Source of the DNA: Branchipolynoe longqiensis
Lineage: Eukaryota > Annelida > Polychaeta > Phyllodocida > Polynoidae
Reading direction: 5' to 3'
DNA: 64,000 nucleotides
Assembly: GCA_030323885.1 (NCBI GenBank)
Contig: CM059193.1
Coordinates: 74,065,543 to 74,129,542 of the forward strand
Both the position numbers and the translations under genes were made by a program. The notes below the pieces were generated by a model. The model did no database searches and had not been told where the DNA came from. It worked only from the letters and a program-made list of their open reading frames with translations. Shown here piece after piece: positions 32,808 to 44,440 of this stretch. The stretch's first letter is position 1. Every line of letters begins with the position of its first letter.

Positions 32808-33591
32808 TTAAAGTTGCATAGTCTGATGCTTTTAAGTTTCTGTCATTTTTCTGCGATAAAAAACATTAGGTTGATCATTACAATCTCCCTTACTTTAGAT
32901 TGAAGTAATTGTTATTTTAAATGGCTAACTTTGGAGATATTTGAAGTGTAAACATGCACAATTAATGTTGGCAAGCACACCAAAACTCTAACATCATAGG
33001 CTTCTGCAGTAACAGGTTCTATTAAATTGCCTCTGTATGCCCTTCTATGTGGTGACAAATGCTTTATAAGTGTACCAGTATATAAGTTAGATATGTAGAA
33101 TCAAATCTAGATAATTTCTTTGGTCTTGAAAATTTGATATTTTCATGGGACTGTGTAGATAAAAGATTCACCCGGTACTTGTAGCATACCGGTGAACGAC
33201 AACGTAGTGTAAATACGGGTGAAAATAGCTTTAGTGTGGAACAGGAAGTACAATGCCTGGCTCGAGTGTCAAATGGTTACTTATATCGGCACTGAGTTGG
33301 TAAAATGGGAGAGATTGCAAAAAGACAAGATGGCAGCTATAGTACGACGTCGATTTCACTTTTAAATCTTATTGAACCAGATGTTTTATTATATTTTTCA
33401 ACTCAAAGGTAGCGGGCAAATATGAAGACATATACAAAGAATAAGTGTTGCTTCTTAGATTGTGAAATTAGGCTCTCATAAAGACTCATTTCATTAACCC
33501 GATTTTTCGACTGTTTTTATATAAGGCTGGTCTTCACCCATGTACTGCGAGTACCAGGTGGATCCTTTATCTAGGGACTGTGCAGCTTTAG
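32808..33591 (+). mobile_element. TTAA-flanked MITE, copy 3, split by a 418-bp MITE
   Basis: The left end TTAAAGTTGCATAGTCTGAT is at 32808. The right end GGGACTGTGCAGCTTTAG lies near 33574-33591, with TTAA decayed to TTAG. The interior matches copies 4 and 6. Confidence 0.85.
33156..33573 (+). mobile_element. 418-bp MITE M9, copy 1, 9-bp target duplication
   Basis: Flanked by GGGACTGTG at 33147-33155 and 33574-33582. The ends TAGATAAAAGATTCACCC and GGTGGATCCTTTATCTA are inverted. It shares its interior, inverted, with 35811-36218 (CTTTTAAATCTTATTGAACC, TTTTTCAACTCAAAGGTAGC). The duplication length suggests Mutator-like, but no transposase is present. Confidence 0.88.
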
Positions 33592-33775
33592 TGTCGAGGC
33601 AAAGTAGGTCATTTGATTGGGCCACCGCGTCCAGTCCACCAGTTTGTCGACTGGGGAAGTTTTATTGTTGACAACTTTATGGTGGTGGTGATGATGGTGG
33701 TGATTATGATGGTACGGGTAGTACCGATGGATATGGCCCTTATAACGTTACCCATTAGATGTACATACATCACCA

Positions 33776-33864
33776 CGCAACCTAGGGTTGGAACCCATGA
33801 CTCCACGATCTACCAGCATTGGAGACGGACGCTCTAACTCATTCGGCCATTCCGTCTGGTCCTG
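33776..33864 (-). mobile_element. SINE-1 head fragment
   Basis: GGTTGGAACCCATGACTCCA to CATTCCGTCTGGTC. Confidence 0.8.
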
Positions 33865-34506
33865 GATATAAGTAGACCAGTCAGTGTCAGTCGCACCAGA
33901 GGATTTATATATATATACATTATTTCTATGCGGATCAACTAAGTTGAACGCATCCACCAGGTAGGGACCACGACTTGGATTTCAAAACGTCTTGCTTTCT
34001 CAAGACGTCTTGAAAAACCAAGACAGTTTACTATAGAAACAAATAGGGGTGAGCTGTCACAGTCTGCTACTACTTTAATATTGAGGATGGAACCTAACAA
34101 AACATATCATTAGAATGGGTGTAAGTAGCTCTTCAAAGTGTATATTTAGAAAATGCTCCTATGTATAGTATGTTCATAATATTCAATTAAAACTACATTA
34201 AAATAAAGAGATAATCTTATTTTGCCTATAACATTGTGCTGCTTGTATTTTGGAATTAGTCATTTTTACTGGTAAACCACCATGGTCTATTTAAAAAACT
34301 ACTTTTCTTAGAATCAAAATCCTGGACATAGTTAATGAGAAATAACAAAAAATATGAACAAATCATGATATGTGGCATCATATAAGCCATTACTCTCATG
34401 TACCCTCAGGCAGATGGGTTGTTGTTTTAGCAGTCTACACAAGGATGACCACTGGGTGTGGGTGTGGGTGCAGAGTGGGATTTCTCTCTGTGTGGTATAT
34501 CCACCA
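33865..34506. other. Unassigned stretch with a hairpin
   Basis: TTTCAAAACGTCTTG (33980-33994) pairs with CAAGACGTCTTGAAA (34001-34015) around a 6-base loop. Otherwise AT-rich and unassigned. Confidence 0.5.
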
Positions 34507-34530
34507 CACAGTATATGTGTATGTGCATAT

Positions 34531-34578
<48 letters not shown>

Positions 34579-34915
34579 ATATATATATATACATATATAT
34601 GCATAATTATATACATATACACCCATATATGTGCATATATGTGCATATATACTCATATATATGGGCATATACGTATATATATATTCACATATATACATGT
34701 GTATATATGCATATATACATATATTTGCATATATTTGTGTAGATGTGCATTTATATGTGTATATATGCGCATATATACACATATATTCGCATATAAGTAT
34801 TTATGCATATATATATGTATATAATGGTACGTTTCTAAGCATATATATGCATAATTATATACATATATACGCATTTATGTGGATATATATGACTATATAC
34901 ACATATAATATGCAG
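34507..34915. repeat. TATATG/CATATA microsatellite
   Basis: Continuous alternating purine-pyrimidine TATA/CATA/TGCA tract with a few breaks. It produces Tyr/Ile/His-rich frames on both strands. Confidence 0.95.
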
Positions 34916-35566
34916 AATGTTCAGTGCCATATACAATTTTTTTAAACAAAAACATAATTGGTTATTATATAAATAGCACACTCCTCCCAGGTCTATACCC
35001 CCTCTTACCAAACTCACTTCCACAACACACCCTTTCACTCTGTTTCCCACAGGTTGGGGATGGGGGGGGGTGGGGGGGGGGGGGGGGTGCTATCAGTATG
35101 TGCTGGTACTGGTAGTACCCCTATCCTCAAACTTAAAAACAAGGTTTGGCAGCAGTCATCCCTCAATGACCATGACCCACATCTACCCTACGTTTTTCAG
35201 TTAAACAGTTCTGTTGGTGTAACCCTGACAGCCAGACAGGCCAGGGTAGGGGTTACCCCCCCCCCCCCCTGATGCCTTCTACCCCCCCCCCCCCACACAC
35301 AAAGTAAGACAATAGCCACACAGCAACACTGGTCTGCAACACACACCCCCACCAGCCAACCTCTAGCTACACCATGCTGGTCAGTCATGAATCAATGATG
35401 ATGTGGTGATATTTATTTAAATTTTATTGAATTTATTTTCAAATTTATTTTTTATTATCCTTACTATTGAATGTTGTTCATATTATTCCTAGCCATATTG
35501 ATTGCTCGTTATTCACATGCTTTCAGGACCTCCCAGCATTCTGGCACCAGTTGGACCATTGTGAGT
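34916..35566. other. Unassigned stretch with G- and C-runs
   Basis: G-runs at about 35057-35087 and C-runs at 35257-35294 could form quadruplexes. No gene. Confidence 0.5.
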
Positions 35567-35570
35567 TGCA

Positions 35571-35715
35571 TTTCCTCTGTAGCTCAGATGGCAGAGTGTT
35601 TGTCTCAAGATCAGAGGGTAACCGGTTCGAATCTTGGAACTGCAATACTTTTTTTTAAAAGAATGTCCTACTACTTTTTTTGTAATGCATATAATTATAT
35701 CAATATTAATAAATA
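35571..35715 (+). repeat. Left inverted end with tRNA-like sequence
   Basis: 35573-35645 has an A-box TAGCTCAGATGG, a B-box GGTTCGAATC, a good D-arm (GCTC/GAGT) and an anticodon-loop-like CTCAAGA (CAA). Acceptor and T stems are poor, so it is a decayed tRNA-like sequence, not a tRNA gene. T8 at 35650 could end pol III transcripts. Its partner is 38751-38893. Confidence 0.75.
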
Positions 35716-35724
35716 TGCCTTTAC

Positions 35725-37785
35725 CTAACTCGACATTGCTCGACGGTATCTGACTGGGCTTTACCCGGCTCGGCTTTACCCGGCTTGACTTTACCCAGCT
35801 CGGCTTTACCTAGATACAAGATTCACCCCGTACTGCTGCAGTAAGGGTGCAAACCAACCCTATGTAAAAGGTGGCGAAAATGCGGGTCAAAGAATTGAGA
35901 GCCTAATTTCACAATCTAAGAAGCAACATTTATTCTTTACATATGTATTATTAAGAGCCCGCTACCTTTGAGTTGAAAAATATAATATAATATCTAGTTT
36001 AATAAGATTTAAAAGTGAAATCGACGGCGTTCTACGGTCGCCATCTTGTCTTTTTGCATTCTCTCCCATTTCACCAACTCTGTGCCTATATGGATAGCCA
36101 TTTGATACTGGAGCCACATACTGGAGCCTCACTTCCATACTAACGCTATTTTCGCCCGTATTTATATAAGGCTGATCTTCACCGGTGTACTACAAGTACC
36201 TGGTGAATCTTTTATCTAGGCTCTACCCAGCTCGGCTTTACCCGGCTCAGCTTTACCCGGGTCGATTTTACATGACTCGTCTTCACCCGACTCGACTTCA
36301 CCCCACCCGACTTCACCCGACCTGACTTCACCTGACCCAAGTTCACCTGACCTAAGTTCAACTGACCCGAGTTCACCCGACATGACTCTACCCAACCCGA
36401 CTTTACCCAACTACACTTTATCAGACTACACTTTACCCGGCTCGACGTTACCCACCTCGATGTTACCCACCTCGATGTTACCCTCCTCGGCGTTACCCAC
36501 CTCGATGTTTCCCGCCTCAACGTTACTCACCTCAACGTTACTCACCTGCCTCGATGTTACCCGCCTCGATGTTACCTGACCCGACTTCACCCGACCCGAC
36601 TTCACCCGACTCGACTTCACCCGACTCGACTTCACCCGTCCCGACTTTACCCGACCCGAGTTCACCCGCCATAAATTTAGCCGACCCAACTTTACCCAAC
36701 CCGACTTTACCCGACCACACTTTACCCGACTCGACTTTCCCCGAACCGACTTTACCTGACCCTACTTTACCAGACTCGTCTTTATCGAACCTCACTTTAC
36801 CTCACCCCACTTTAACTCAACCGAGTTTACCCGACCCGAGTTTACCCGACCCGACTTTACCCGACTCAACTTTACCCGACCCGAGTTCACCCGACACGAC
36901 TTCACCCGACACGACTTTAGCTGACCCAACTTTACCCGACGACACTTCATCCGACTACACTTTACCCGGTTCGACTTTACCCACCTCGACGATACCCACC
37001 TCGACCTTACCCGCCTCAACGTTACCTGTCTCGACATTACCTGCCTTGACGTTACCCACCTCAATGTTACCTGACCCAACTTCACCCGACCCGACTTCAC
37101 CCGACTCGACTTCACCCGACTCGACTTCACCCGACTCGACTTCACCCGACTCGACTTCACCCGTCCCGACTTCACCTGACCCGAGTTCACCCGACCCGAG
37201 TTCACCCGACATAAATTTAGCTGACCCAACTTTACCTGACCCAACTTTACCCGACCACACTTTACCCGACCCGACTTTCCCCGAACCGACTTTACCTGAC
37301 CCTACTTTACCAGACTCGTCTTTACCCAACCCCACTTTACCTCACCCCACTTTACCTCAACCGAGTTTACCCAACCCAAGTTTACCCGACTCGACGTTGC
37401 CCACTCAACTTTACCCGACCCGAGTTCACCCGACACGACTTCACCCGACTGACTTTAGCCGACCAGACTTTACCCGACTACACTTCACCCAACTACACTT
37501 TACCCGGCTCGATGTTACCCACCTCAACTTTACCTGCCTCAACGTTACCCGCCTCAACGTTACTCGCCTCAACGTTACACGCCTCGATGTTACCCGCCTC
37601 GACGTTACCTGCCTCAACGTTACCCACATCGACGTTACCAGCCTCGATGTTACCTGTCTCGACGTTACCCGCCTTGACGTTACCCACCTCGACGTTACCC
37701 GCATCAACGTTACCCGCCTCAATGTTACCTGTCTCGACGTTACCCGCCTTGACGTTACCCACCTCGATGTTACCCGACCCGAGGC
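35725..37785 (+). repeat. 15-bp tandem repeat, left arm
   Basis: Units are ACTTYACCCGACYCG and ACGTTACCCGCCTCA. It contains a ~538-bp higher-order duplication (marker CATAAATTTAGC at 36671 and 37209). Frames open for up to 468 codons are a by-product of the 15-bp period. Confidence 0.95.
35811..36218 (-). mobile_element. 408-bp MITE M9, copy 2, in the left arm
   Basis: Flanked by GGCTTTACC (35802-35810) and GGCTCTACC (36219-36227), a 9-bp duplication with one mismatch, so it jumped into an existing repeat array. The ends TAGATACAAGATTCACCCC and GGTGAATCTTTTATCTA are inverted. Confidence 0.88.
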
Positions 37786-38750
37786 AGGTAACGTCGAGGT
37801 GGGTAACATCGAGGCGGGTAACGTCACGGCGGGTAATGTCGAGGCGAGTAACGTCAAGGCGGGAAATGTCAAGGCGGGTAACATAGAGGCGGGTAATGTC
37901 GAGGCGGGTAACGTCGAGGCGGGTAACGTCGAGGCGTGGACGTCGAGACGAGTAACCTAGAGGCGGGTAATGTTGAGTCGGGTAAAGTCAACTGAGGTAA
38001 AGTTGGACCGGGTAAAGTCAGGCCGTTTAAACTTGGGTCGGGTAAACTTAGGTGAGGTAAAGTGGGGTTGGGTAAAGTTGGGTCGGGTAAAGACTGGTTG
38101 TTTAAAGTCGTGTCGGGTAAACTTGGGTCGTGGAAGTTGGGTGGGGTGGAAGTCGAACCGGGTGAAGTAGGGTCGGGAGAAGTCGGGTCAGGTAAAGTCG
38201 GGTCAGGTAAAGTTGGGTCGGGTAAAGTCAGGTTGGGTAAACTCGGGTCGGGTAAACTTGGGTGAGGTAAAGTGGGGTCAGGTAAAGTGGTGTTGGGTAA
38301 AGTGGGGTCAGGTAAAGACGGGTCGGGTAAAGTTGTGTCGGGTAAACTTGGGTCGGGTGAAGTCGGGTGGGGTGAAGTCGGGTCAGGTGAAGTCGGATCG
38401 GGTGAAGTCGGGTCAGGTAAAGTTGGGTTGGGTAAAGTCAGGTCGGGTAAAGTCGGGTCGGGTAACGTTTAGGCGGGTAATGTTTAGGTGGGTAACATTT
38501 AGGCGGGTAACGTTTAGGTGGGTAATGTCGAGATGGGAAACGTCAAGGTGGGAAACGTTGAGGTGGGTAACATCGAGGTGGGTAACATCGAAGCGGGTCA
38601 CGTCGAGCCGGGTAACATCAAGGCGGGTCACGTCGAGCCGGGTAATGTCAAGTTGGGTAAAGTCGAGCCGGGGTAAACTCGAACCGATGTAAAGTCGACA
38701 TGGTCGACCTGGGGTAAAGTCGACCCGGGGTAAAGTCGAGCCCGGTAAAG
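37786..38750 (-). repeat. 15-bp tandem repeat, right arm (inverted)
   Basis: Units are GGGTAACGTCGAGGC and GGGTAAAGTCGGGTC, the reverse complement of the left arm. A ~210-bp duplication is visible (TTGGGTGAGGTAAAGTGGGG at about 38048 and 38258). Confidence 0.95.
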
Positions 38751-38893
38751 TTGACTAATATTAATATAATTATGCATTTAAAAAAAAAATTATTAAGACA
38801 TTCTTTACAAAAAAACTATTCTGGTTCCAAGATTCGAACCAGTTACCCTCTGATCTTGAGACCAACACTCTGCCGTCTGAGCTATAGAGGAAC
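38751..38893 (-). repeat. Right inverted end with tRNA-like sequence
   Basis: On the minus strand: TTCCTCTATAGCTCAGACGG, TCTCAAGATCAGAGGGTAAC, GGTTCGAATCTTGGAAC, then T7. It has the same decayed tRNA-like form as the left end and points inward. Confidence 0.75.
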
Positions 38894-39037
38894 TGTCCAC
38901 TGCGCGAGGAAAATCCGCAGACACGGGAGCCTCTGCCTACATCATACTGATCATGGCATAATGTCGTCTGCTGCTATGGATGCTTGTATGACACGGATAT
39001 CCTACCACACCTAATGCTTGCAAATTCTTCATTCCAG

Positions 39038-39143
39038 GTACAGCAGACGACTTTCAGTGAAAAGTGAATTGTATTGGCCCGAGAAGGCATTTCGCCAGAA
39101 GCAGACGACAAAGTTACAGATTTGAAGGTGGTTACAGTGCAAC
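39038..39143 (+). other. Probable 5' UTR of the sulfotransferase gene
   Basis: TTCTTCATTCCAG (ending 39037) looks like an acceptor, and the next 106 bp contain no ATG before the predicted start. Further upstream non-coding exons and the promoter could not be recognised. The right end of the palindromic repeat structure lies about 145 bp upstream. Confidence 0.4.
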
Positions 39144-39234
39144 ATGGGTGCCATGGTGAACTATGTACGCTGTATCATACTGGTCGTAGTGTTGCAATGC
39201 TTCGTGGTGGGAATCATCTTCATGTATGCAAATC
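39144..39234 (+). CDS. Sulfotransferase exon 1: cytoplasmic tail and signal anchor
   Basis: Thirty codons plus one base. The ATG at 39144 has A at -3 and G at +4 and is the first ATG after a possible acceptor at 39037. The peptide starts MGAMVNYVRC and continues with about 20 hydrophobic residues ending in MYAN, a type II signal anchor. The donor is GTAGGT at 39235. The leftover C joins AG of exon 2 to give Gln. A donor 4 bp downstream (GTAATC) would put exon 2 out of frame. Confidence 0.78.
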
Positions 39235-42200
39235 GTAGGTAATCTTAGTGAGTACTATGCTATTAATAATGATAATAGATAAATCATGTTATATATAATA
39301 TATGATATGTAATACAAAATATAATATATCATAATGTAATATACCATATACCATGTATCATGCATCACGTACGATGTATCATTTATGTCATACATTGTAT
39401 AGCATATATCATGTTATATATCATATATGGCGACTTTATAGTGCTGCCCCATGGGGTGTCCAAGCCAGCGGCACCAAGACCCAATTTTGCACACAGTCAC
39501 ATTATCCTGATACTGCGCTGACCAGTCCTTGTCATATCCTATTAATGCTAAACACTAGGCTAGGGAGCGACAAGTATCAATTTTATAAGTCATTGGTTTG
39601 ACTTGGCCGGGATATATAATATATGACACATATAAAGGGTCTCCTCCTTCCCTCGCATCAAACGTAATGCTTCGCATTACGACCGATGCGCGAAAAGGAA
39701 GAAACGAGGCGGGGGTGGAAAGAAGGCGTGTTTATTTCACGCCTCAGCGGAAAAGCGGAGAGAGGCGGAAGACGGCAGGAGGGTGAGTGCCTGAGGAGAG
39801 CCGGCGGGCGGCCTTATAAGGGAGGAAGGGGGGGGGGGGGGGGGGGGGGGCGAGAGCCGGTGAGGTGCGAATGCTGGCAGCCTGGGGGAGGGTGAGATGT
39901 GGCGAGCAGCGGGCGTCGGGTGAGGCGTGAGCGCCAGAACAAAGAAGGTGGCGGAAAGGGGGGAGGGGGGGGGGGGGGGGGGGGGGGGGGGCGAGCCGGG
40001 GCTCGGCCGAGGTGAGTAGGCAGCGCCACAGCGGCGGGGGAGGGTCTCCTCCTTCCCTCGCATCAAACGTAATGCTTCGCATTACGACCAAAACATAACA
40101 TATAATGTATAACATGTAAATAGACATGTAATATATATATTTTTTATTATTTTTTATTGAGGCTGTATTTACTCTGTCCATAGCATATAAGCCTGCGTAT
40201 TCAGGCTTGTTTTCAATGCTGGCCAGCTGTAGTGTCGGTGTTATCTTATCATACAGTAGCTGCTGATAAGGTATTTGATTGCCTGCATTTCAGCAGCAGA
40301 TAGAGAGTTGGTTGGTCTGGTTAGTAATCTATGTTAATTTTTTTTGATTTTCTTGGCATATATGTGTTTTATTTGTTCTACTCTTACTACTAGTCTAGCC
40401 TACTCCTATTTACATGTCATAGGCTTGTACCTAGCTGTGTGGTGTGATATCTGGCTACTTTTGGCATGGTTACCTTCCCTTGGGCATCCCGCTGGTGGGC
40501 CGTGACATATCACATGCCCCTTTGCAGTGCAGCTTAGTGGGGGTTTCCTAGCCTTATTTTGCACAGATATTTGTTGTATGTTTTTAGGTCGAGGAATTTG
40601 TCATTCCTTTACTGTTTGGGCATTCCACACCTTGGCAGCCATTTCCAGCGTGCTTCTCTCGTGAGCTTTTATTTGGCTTCTGGTCTGCTTTAGTAGTGGC
40701 GCATTATTTGCTCTAGTAGCCCTTTGTGGTTTTGTTAGGAGTTTATTGTCTTGACTATAGCTGTATGCTAATGTTTTCAGATGAATTATTCTCCTATTTT
40801 CTAGCAGTTTTACTTTAGTTCTTTTGTGTATGTCATAGGTGGGGTGCAGCTTGTCTACTCTGAGGCAGATTTTCAGGGCTCTGTTCTGAAGTGTTAGCAG
40901 TTTTTTTAGAAGTTCTTTTTTCGCACCCATGTAGTTTACATCTCCATAATCAAAATAGGGGAGCACCATGCCCTTGAAGATTTTTATTGACATTTCCTGT
41001 GTCATGTAGTCTCTTAGCTTTGCAAATAGCCACAGTTTGTGGTTTACCTTTTGGACAATTTTGTTTATACATAGGTTGTAGTTTAGTTGGCTGTCCAACT
41101 CAAGGCCTAGGTATTTGTAATGGTCTACAATTTCTAGTGTTTGGTTTCCTAGCTTACAGTGTAATTTTCTTTCTGGCATTTGTTTATGTGAGGAGAGAAC
41201 TGTTTTTGACTTGCTTGTGTTGATGGTTATTTTGTTACACTCACAACACTCATCCAGTTTTAGTAGGAGCTTGTTTAGTTTATTTATTACCTCCTCTTCT
41301 GTGGTGCCATTTGCATATATGACTGTGCCATCTGCATATAGTTGGAGGCATTCGGTTTGCAACCATTTTTCAAGATCGTTTATGTAGATGATAAAGAGTA
41401 GTGGCCCCAACACTGACCCTTGGGGTACACCACATGTGACAGGTTGGTTGTCTGATAGTGTATTGTTTATTTTTGTTTTCCGTTTCCTGTTTTCCAGGTA
41501 GCATTGTATCCAGTCCATAGTGTTGGATTTTATGCCCATGGAGTCTAGTTTTTCCAGTAGTATTTTATGGTCTACTGAATCGAATGCTTTGCTGAAGTCA
41601 ATGAAGGCTGCTCCAACTAATATATAACATGTAATATATATCTTATAATATATAATATATAACATATAACATGTAACATATAATATAACATGTAATATAT
41701 GGGATATATATAACATATGACATAGACTCAAATCCATAGCACTATGTAACTTTAATCACACATAACAGTGTTTATATCTATTTACCAGAGGAACCCAACG
41801 TACAGTCGCCTAGATCGGACAGGGAGGCCATGTTGTTGGAGCAGGCAAAGCGGAAGGAACGAGTACAGAGTCAATGTGCTTCCACCCGTCTGTCTAACAT
41901 CAGGGTAGGTGATTGAAGATTTATACTGCATATCATGGATAAGTCTGAATAGACTTGTTTTCACCATTAGACAGTTTGTCGTCAGAAAGCCCGAGCCTAC
42001 ACTTTTACCAACCCAAGGGATTTTTAACCTCCCACACCACATAGACATGGTATGAGAGCAACCGGCCTTTGATGACGTTGTAAGTTATACACAGCAGTGG
42101 AAATCCAAAGTGACAGAGGTGGGGGCATGGGGAATCGAACCACCTACCTTCAGATTAGGAGTCCGTCCGACCTAGAAAAAAGTCAGACACTCTAACCACT

Positions 42201-44408
42201 CTGCCACAGAGAACACCAACTGGTTTAGGGTAGCTCTCCCAGCCTTATAGCTAGAGACATCCAGAAAACAAGGGCAACCTCCCACATGAATGGACGTTAG
42301 TAAGGCCAAATAGAAATTTTGAGATTGGTGATCGTCTGAATATCGCCCCCTTCCCCTGATTTTTTCAAATTCAGATTTTGTTTTTAACTGACACTAGTAG
42401 CGACACATATTAATTTCTATGTCATTGGTTTGAGTTAACCATGGTTTGAATGCCATGAACTACCAGAAGGGGAGGCGGACGCTCAACTCATTCGGCCATG
42501 GCGTCTGGTTATATATTACTTCTACGCCATATGCCAGAAAAATAACAAATATAAATAAAAAAAACACCTGCTCTACCCTGATTTGTGAGATCAAAAGGAT
42601 GATCACCAATGTTGCTTAAAAAAAGTTAGCCTAAGTTATATATCAACAGCACAGTACCCATGGGGGTATCCAATACAATATAATTCTCAGCACCCTACTC
42701 AAAACCGATAAGACTGGAAATCAGAGTGGTTCGAGTTTTACTGCGCTTTTGAATAAGTGTCTTTTCTTGTGTGGTAAATATGTTTATTCTGCTGAATAAG
42801 TCTTCTGTCAGTGCTGAAGCACTGGTCTTCCAGCCATTTTTCAATTCAGGGTTATTTACACAAAAGGTATATAGAATAAGGTATGCAATAACTGTTGAAT
42901 AAATTTGCAGCGTGTAACACAATGAAATTCTGGAACCCAAAAGTTCTATCACAATATGGTAAAGGTAGTGTCATATAACTAGATCAATATTAGTCAGATC
43001 AATGGGAGTATTTACATAGATTTTAGAATGTAAGCATAACTTATCTTCTGTATTCAGTTGCTAAAGTTGTAGTAAGATTTAATGTTCAGTTGCAGTTAGG
43101 CAAGCGGTATATAGATGTCAGTTTGTTAGAAATATTCTAGTGTAACTCTAGTGTAACTAGTTATGTGAGTTTATGAATTACGTTGTTGGGGTGGGGTTGT
43201 TAATAATACACTGGACCAGCTGTGACCTGTGAAGGAGTGGGACCAATCCCAGTGCATTTAGGTCTTAAATGTTACACTTGTATTTGGACTGTCTCTGTCA
43301 TTGTATATGGTTGACTGGAAATAACAGAGGAACAGCAACAAATAAAAAGTAGTGCCCAGGCAAGTCAAATGAATGACTTACAAAATTTATACTTATCGCG
43401 ACCTAGACTGCCACTCGGCATCACTAGTAGAATAGGGCAAGGACAGGTTTGCTCAGTATCAGGATAATGTGACTGAGTGGGATGTCAGGTCATGATGCTG
43501 ATGGCCTGATCTCCCAATAGGGAAGCACTGTAAAGTCACTATGAGTGTGCACTGACACAAGTCAGTACCCGGTCTGATATGACCTTAGATGCTGCCAGGA
43601 TGTTCAAACAAGTTAAAGAAACAAACAAATACTGAGGAAGAACTGAACCTGGTTGAAAACAAATACAGTTTCCTACCTCCATTAACGCATATTATTATTG
43701 TGGATGAGTGATGAAAATCGGAACTAAGAGCAGGTTCAAACCCACACTTTTCCCCATTCGAGGAATATCATGCAAACCATTACCTGATTACAGTACCTAG
43801 GTTCCCTGATTGCTAACCTGATAACCATTTCAATACCTGGGTGCCCTGATGCAAGCATTCTATCCACGCCTACCTGTAGAGGTCAGGGCAGACAACTACA
43901 ACATTATTGAGTTTGAGTTAGAGGCCCTCAGGCATCGATCTCATGTTAGCCTGCGTGAGCGTTATAGTCATCCCCGGAGGCCAAAGGGCCTCAGGTATTC
44001 TAGCATAAACAGCTTGAAATGTAATAAAATGGAACAACATGTAACTAACTATCCCACCCGTGACCCATACAACACACGTGCACACACACACGCACACATA
44101 CACACACACACATGCACACATGCATACACGCGCACACCCGCACATGCACACACACATGCACACACACATGCGCACACGCGCACATGCATACACATACATG
44201 CACACACATGCCCACACACACAAACACACACATGCACATGCACACATGTGCACACGCGCACACGCACATGCACACATGCACACGCACACATGCACACACA
44301 CACGCACACGCGCACACGCGCACACGCGCACACGCGCACACGCGCACACACGCGCACACGCGCACACGCGCACACGCGCACACACGCACACACGCACACA
44401 CGCACACA

Positions 44409-44440
<32 letters not shown>

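Larger units (their letters stand above)
32612..33640 (-). mobile_element. SINE-1 copy interrupted by the TTAA MITE
   Basis: 32612-32807 is tail and body to GCCTTGCCCTATCCCA, then the TTAA MITE. About 33605-33640 (TTGATTGGGCCACCGCGTCC) is a SINE-head end that may be the rest. Confidence 0.65.
35567..38893. mobile_element. 3.3-kb palindromic structure: inverted tRNA-like ends around mirrored 15-bp repeats
   Basis: The inverted ends are 35571-35715 and 38751-38893. Between them a 15-bp repeat reads ACTTTACCCGACTCG on the left and its reverse complement on the right, meeting near 37785. Block order is mirrored out from the centre: TTACCCGCC blocks, then TTTACCCGAC, then TTACC again, then TTTACCC. 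A 408-bp MITE sits inside the left arm. Drosophila-type FB elements have long inverted repeats made of short tandem units, so a fold-back transposon is the nearest known category. No transposase is visible and no target duplication was confirmed. Confidence 0.72.

Noticed and set aside
34332..34945. Tyr/Ile-rich frames
   Set aside because: TATATG microsatellite.
35573..35645. Functional tRNA-Leu(CAA) gene
   Set aside because: A-box, B-box, D-arm and anticodon loop look right, but acceptor and T stems do not pair. It is part of an inverted repeat, so I treat it as tRNA-like.
36204..38692. Frames up to 468 codons (Pro/Thr/Ser/Asp repeats)
   Set aside because: A 15-bp repeat keeps all frames open; both strands show them, with no domain or codon signal.
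39636..40089. Helitron ends based on the hairpin
   Set aside because: A hairpin is present, but no CTRR end follows and the repeat occurs at both sides in the same orientation.
39737..40181. Pro-rich minus-strand frames
   Set aside because: They come from G-runs in the spacer of the 49-bp direct repeats.
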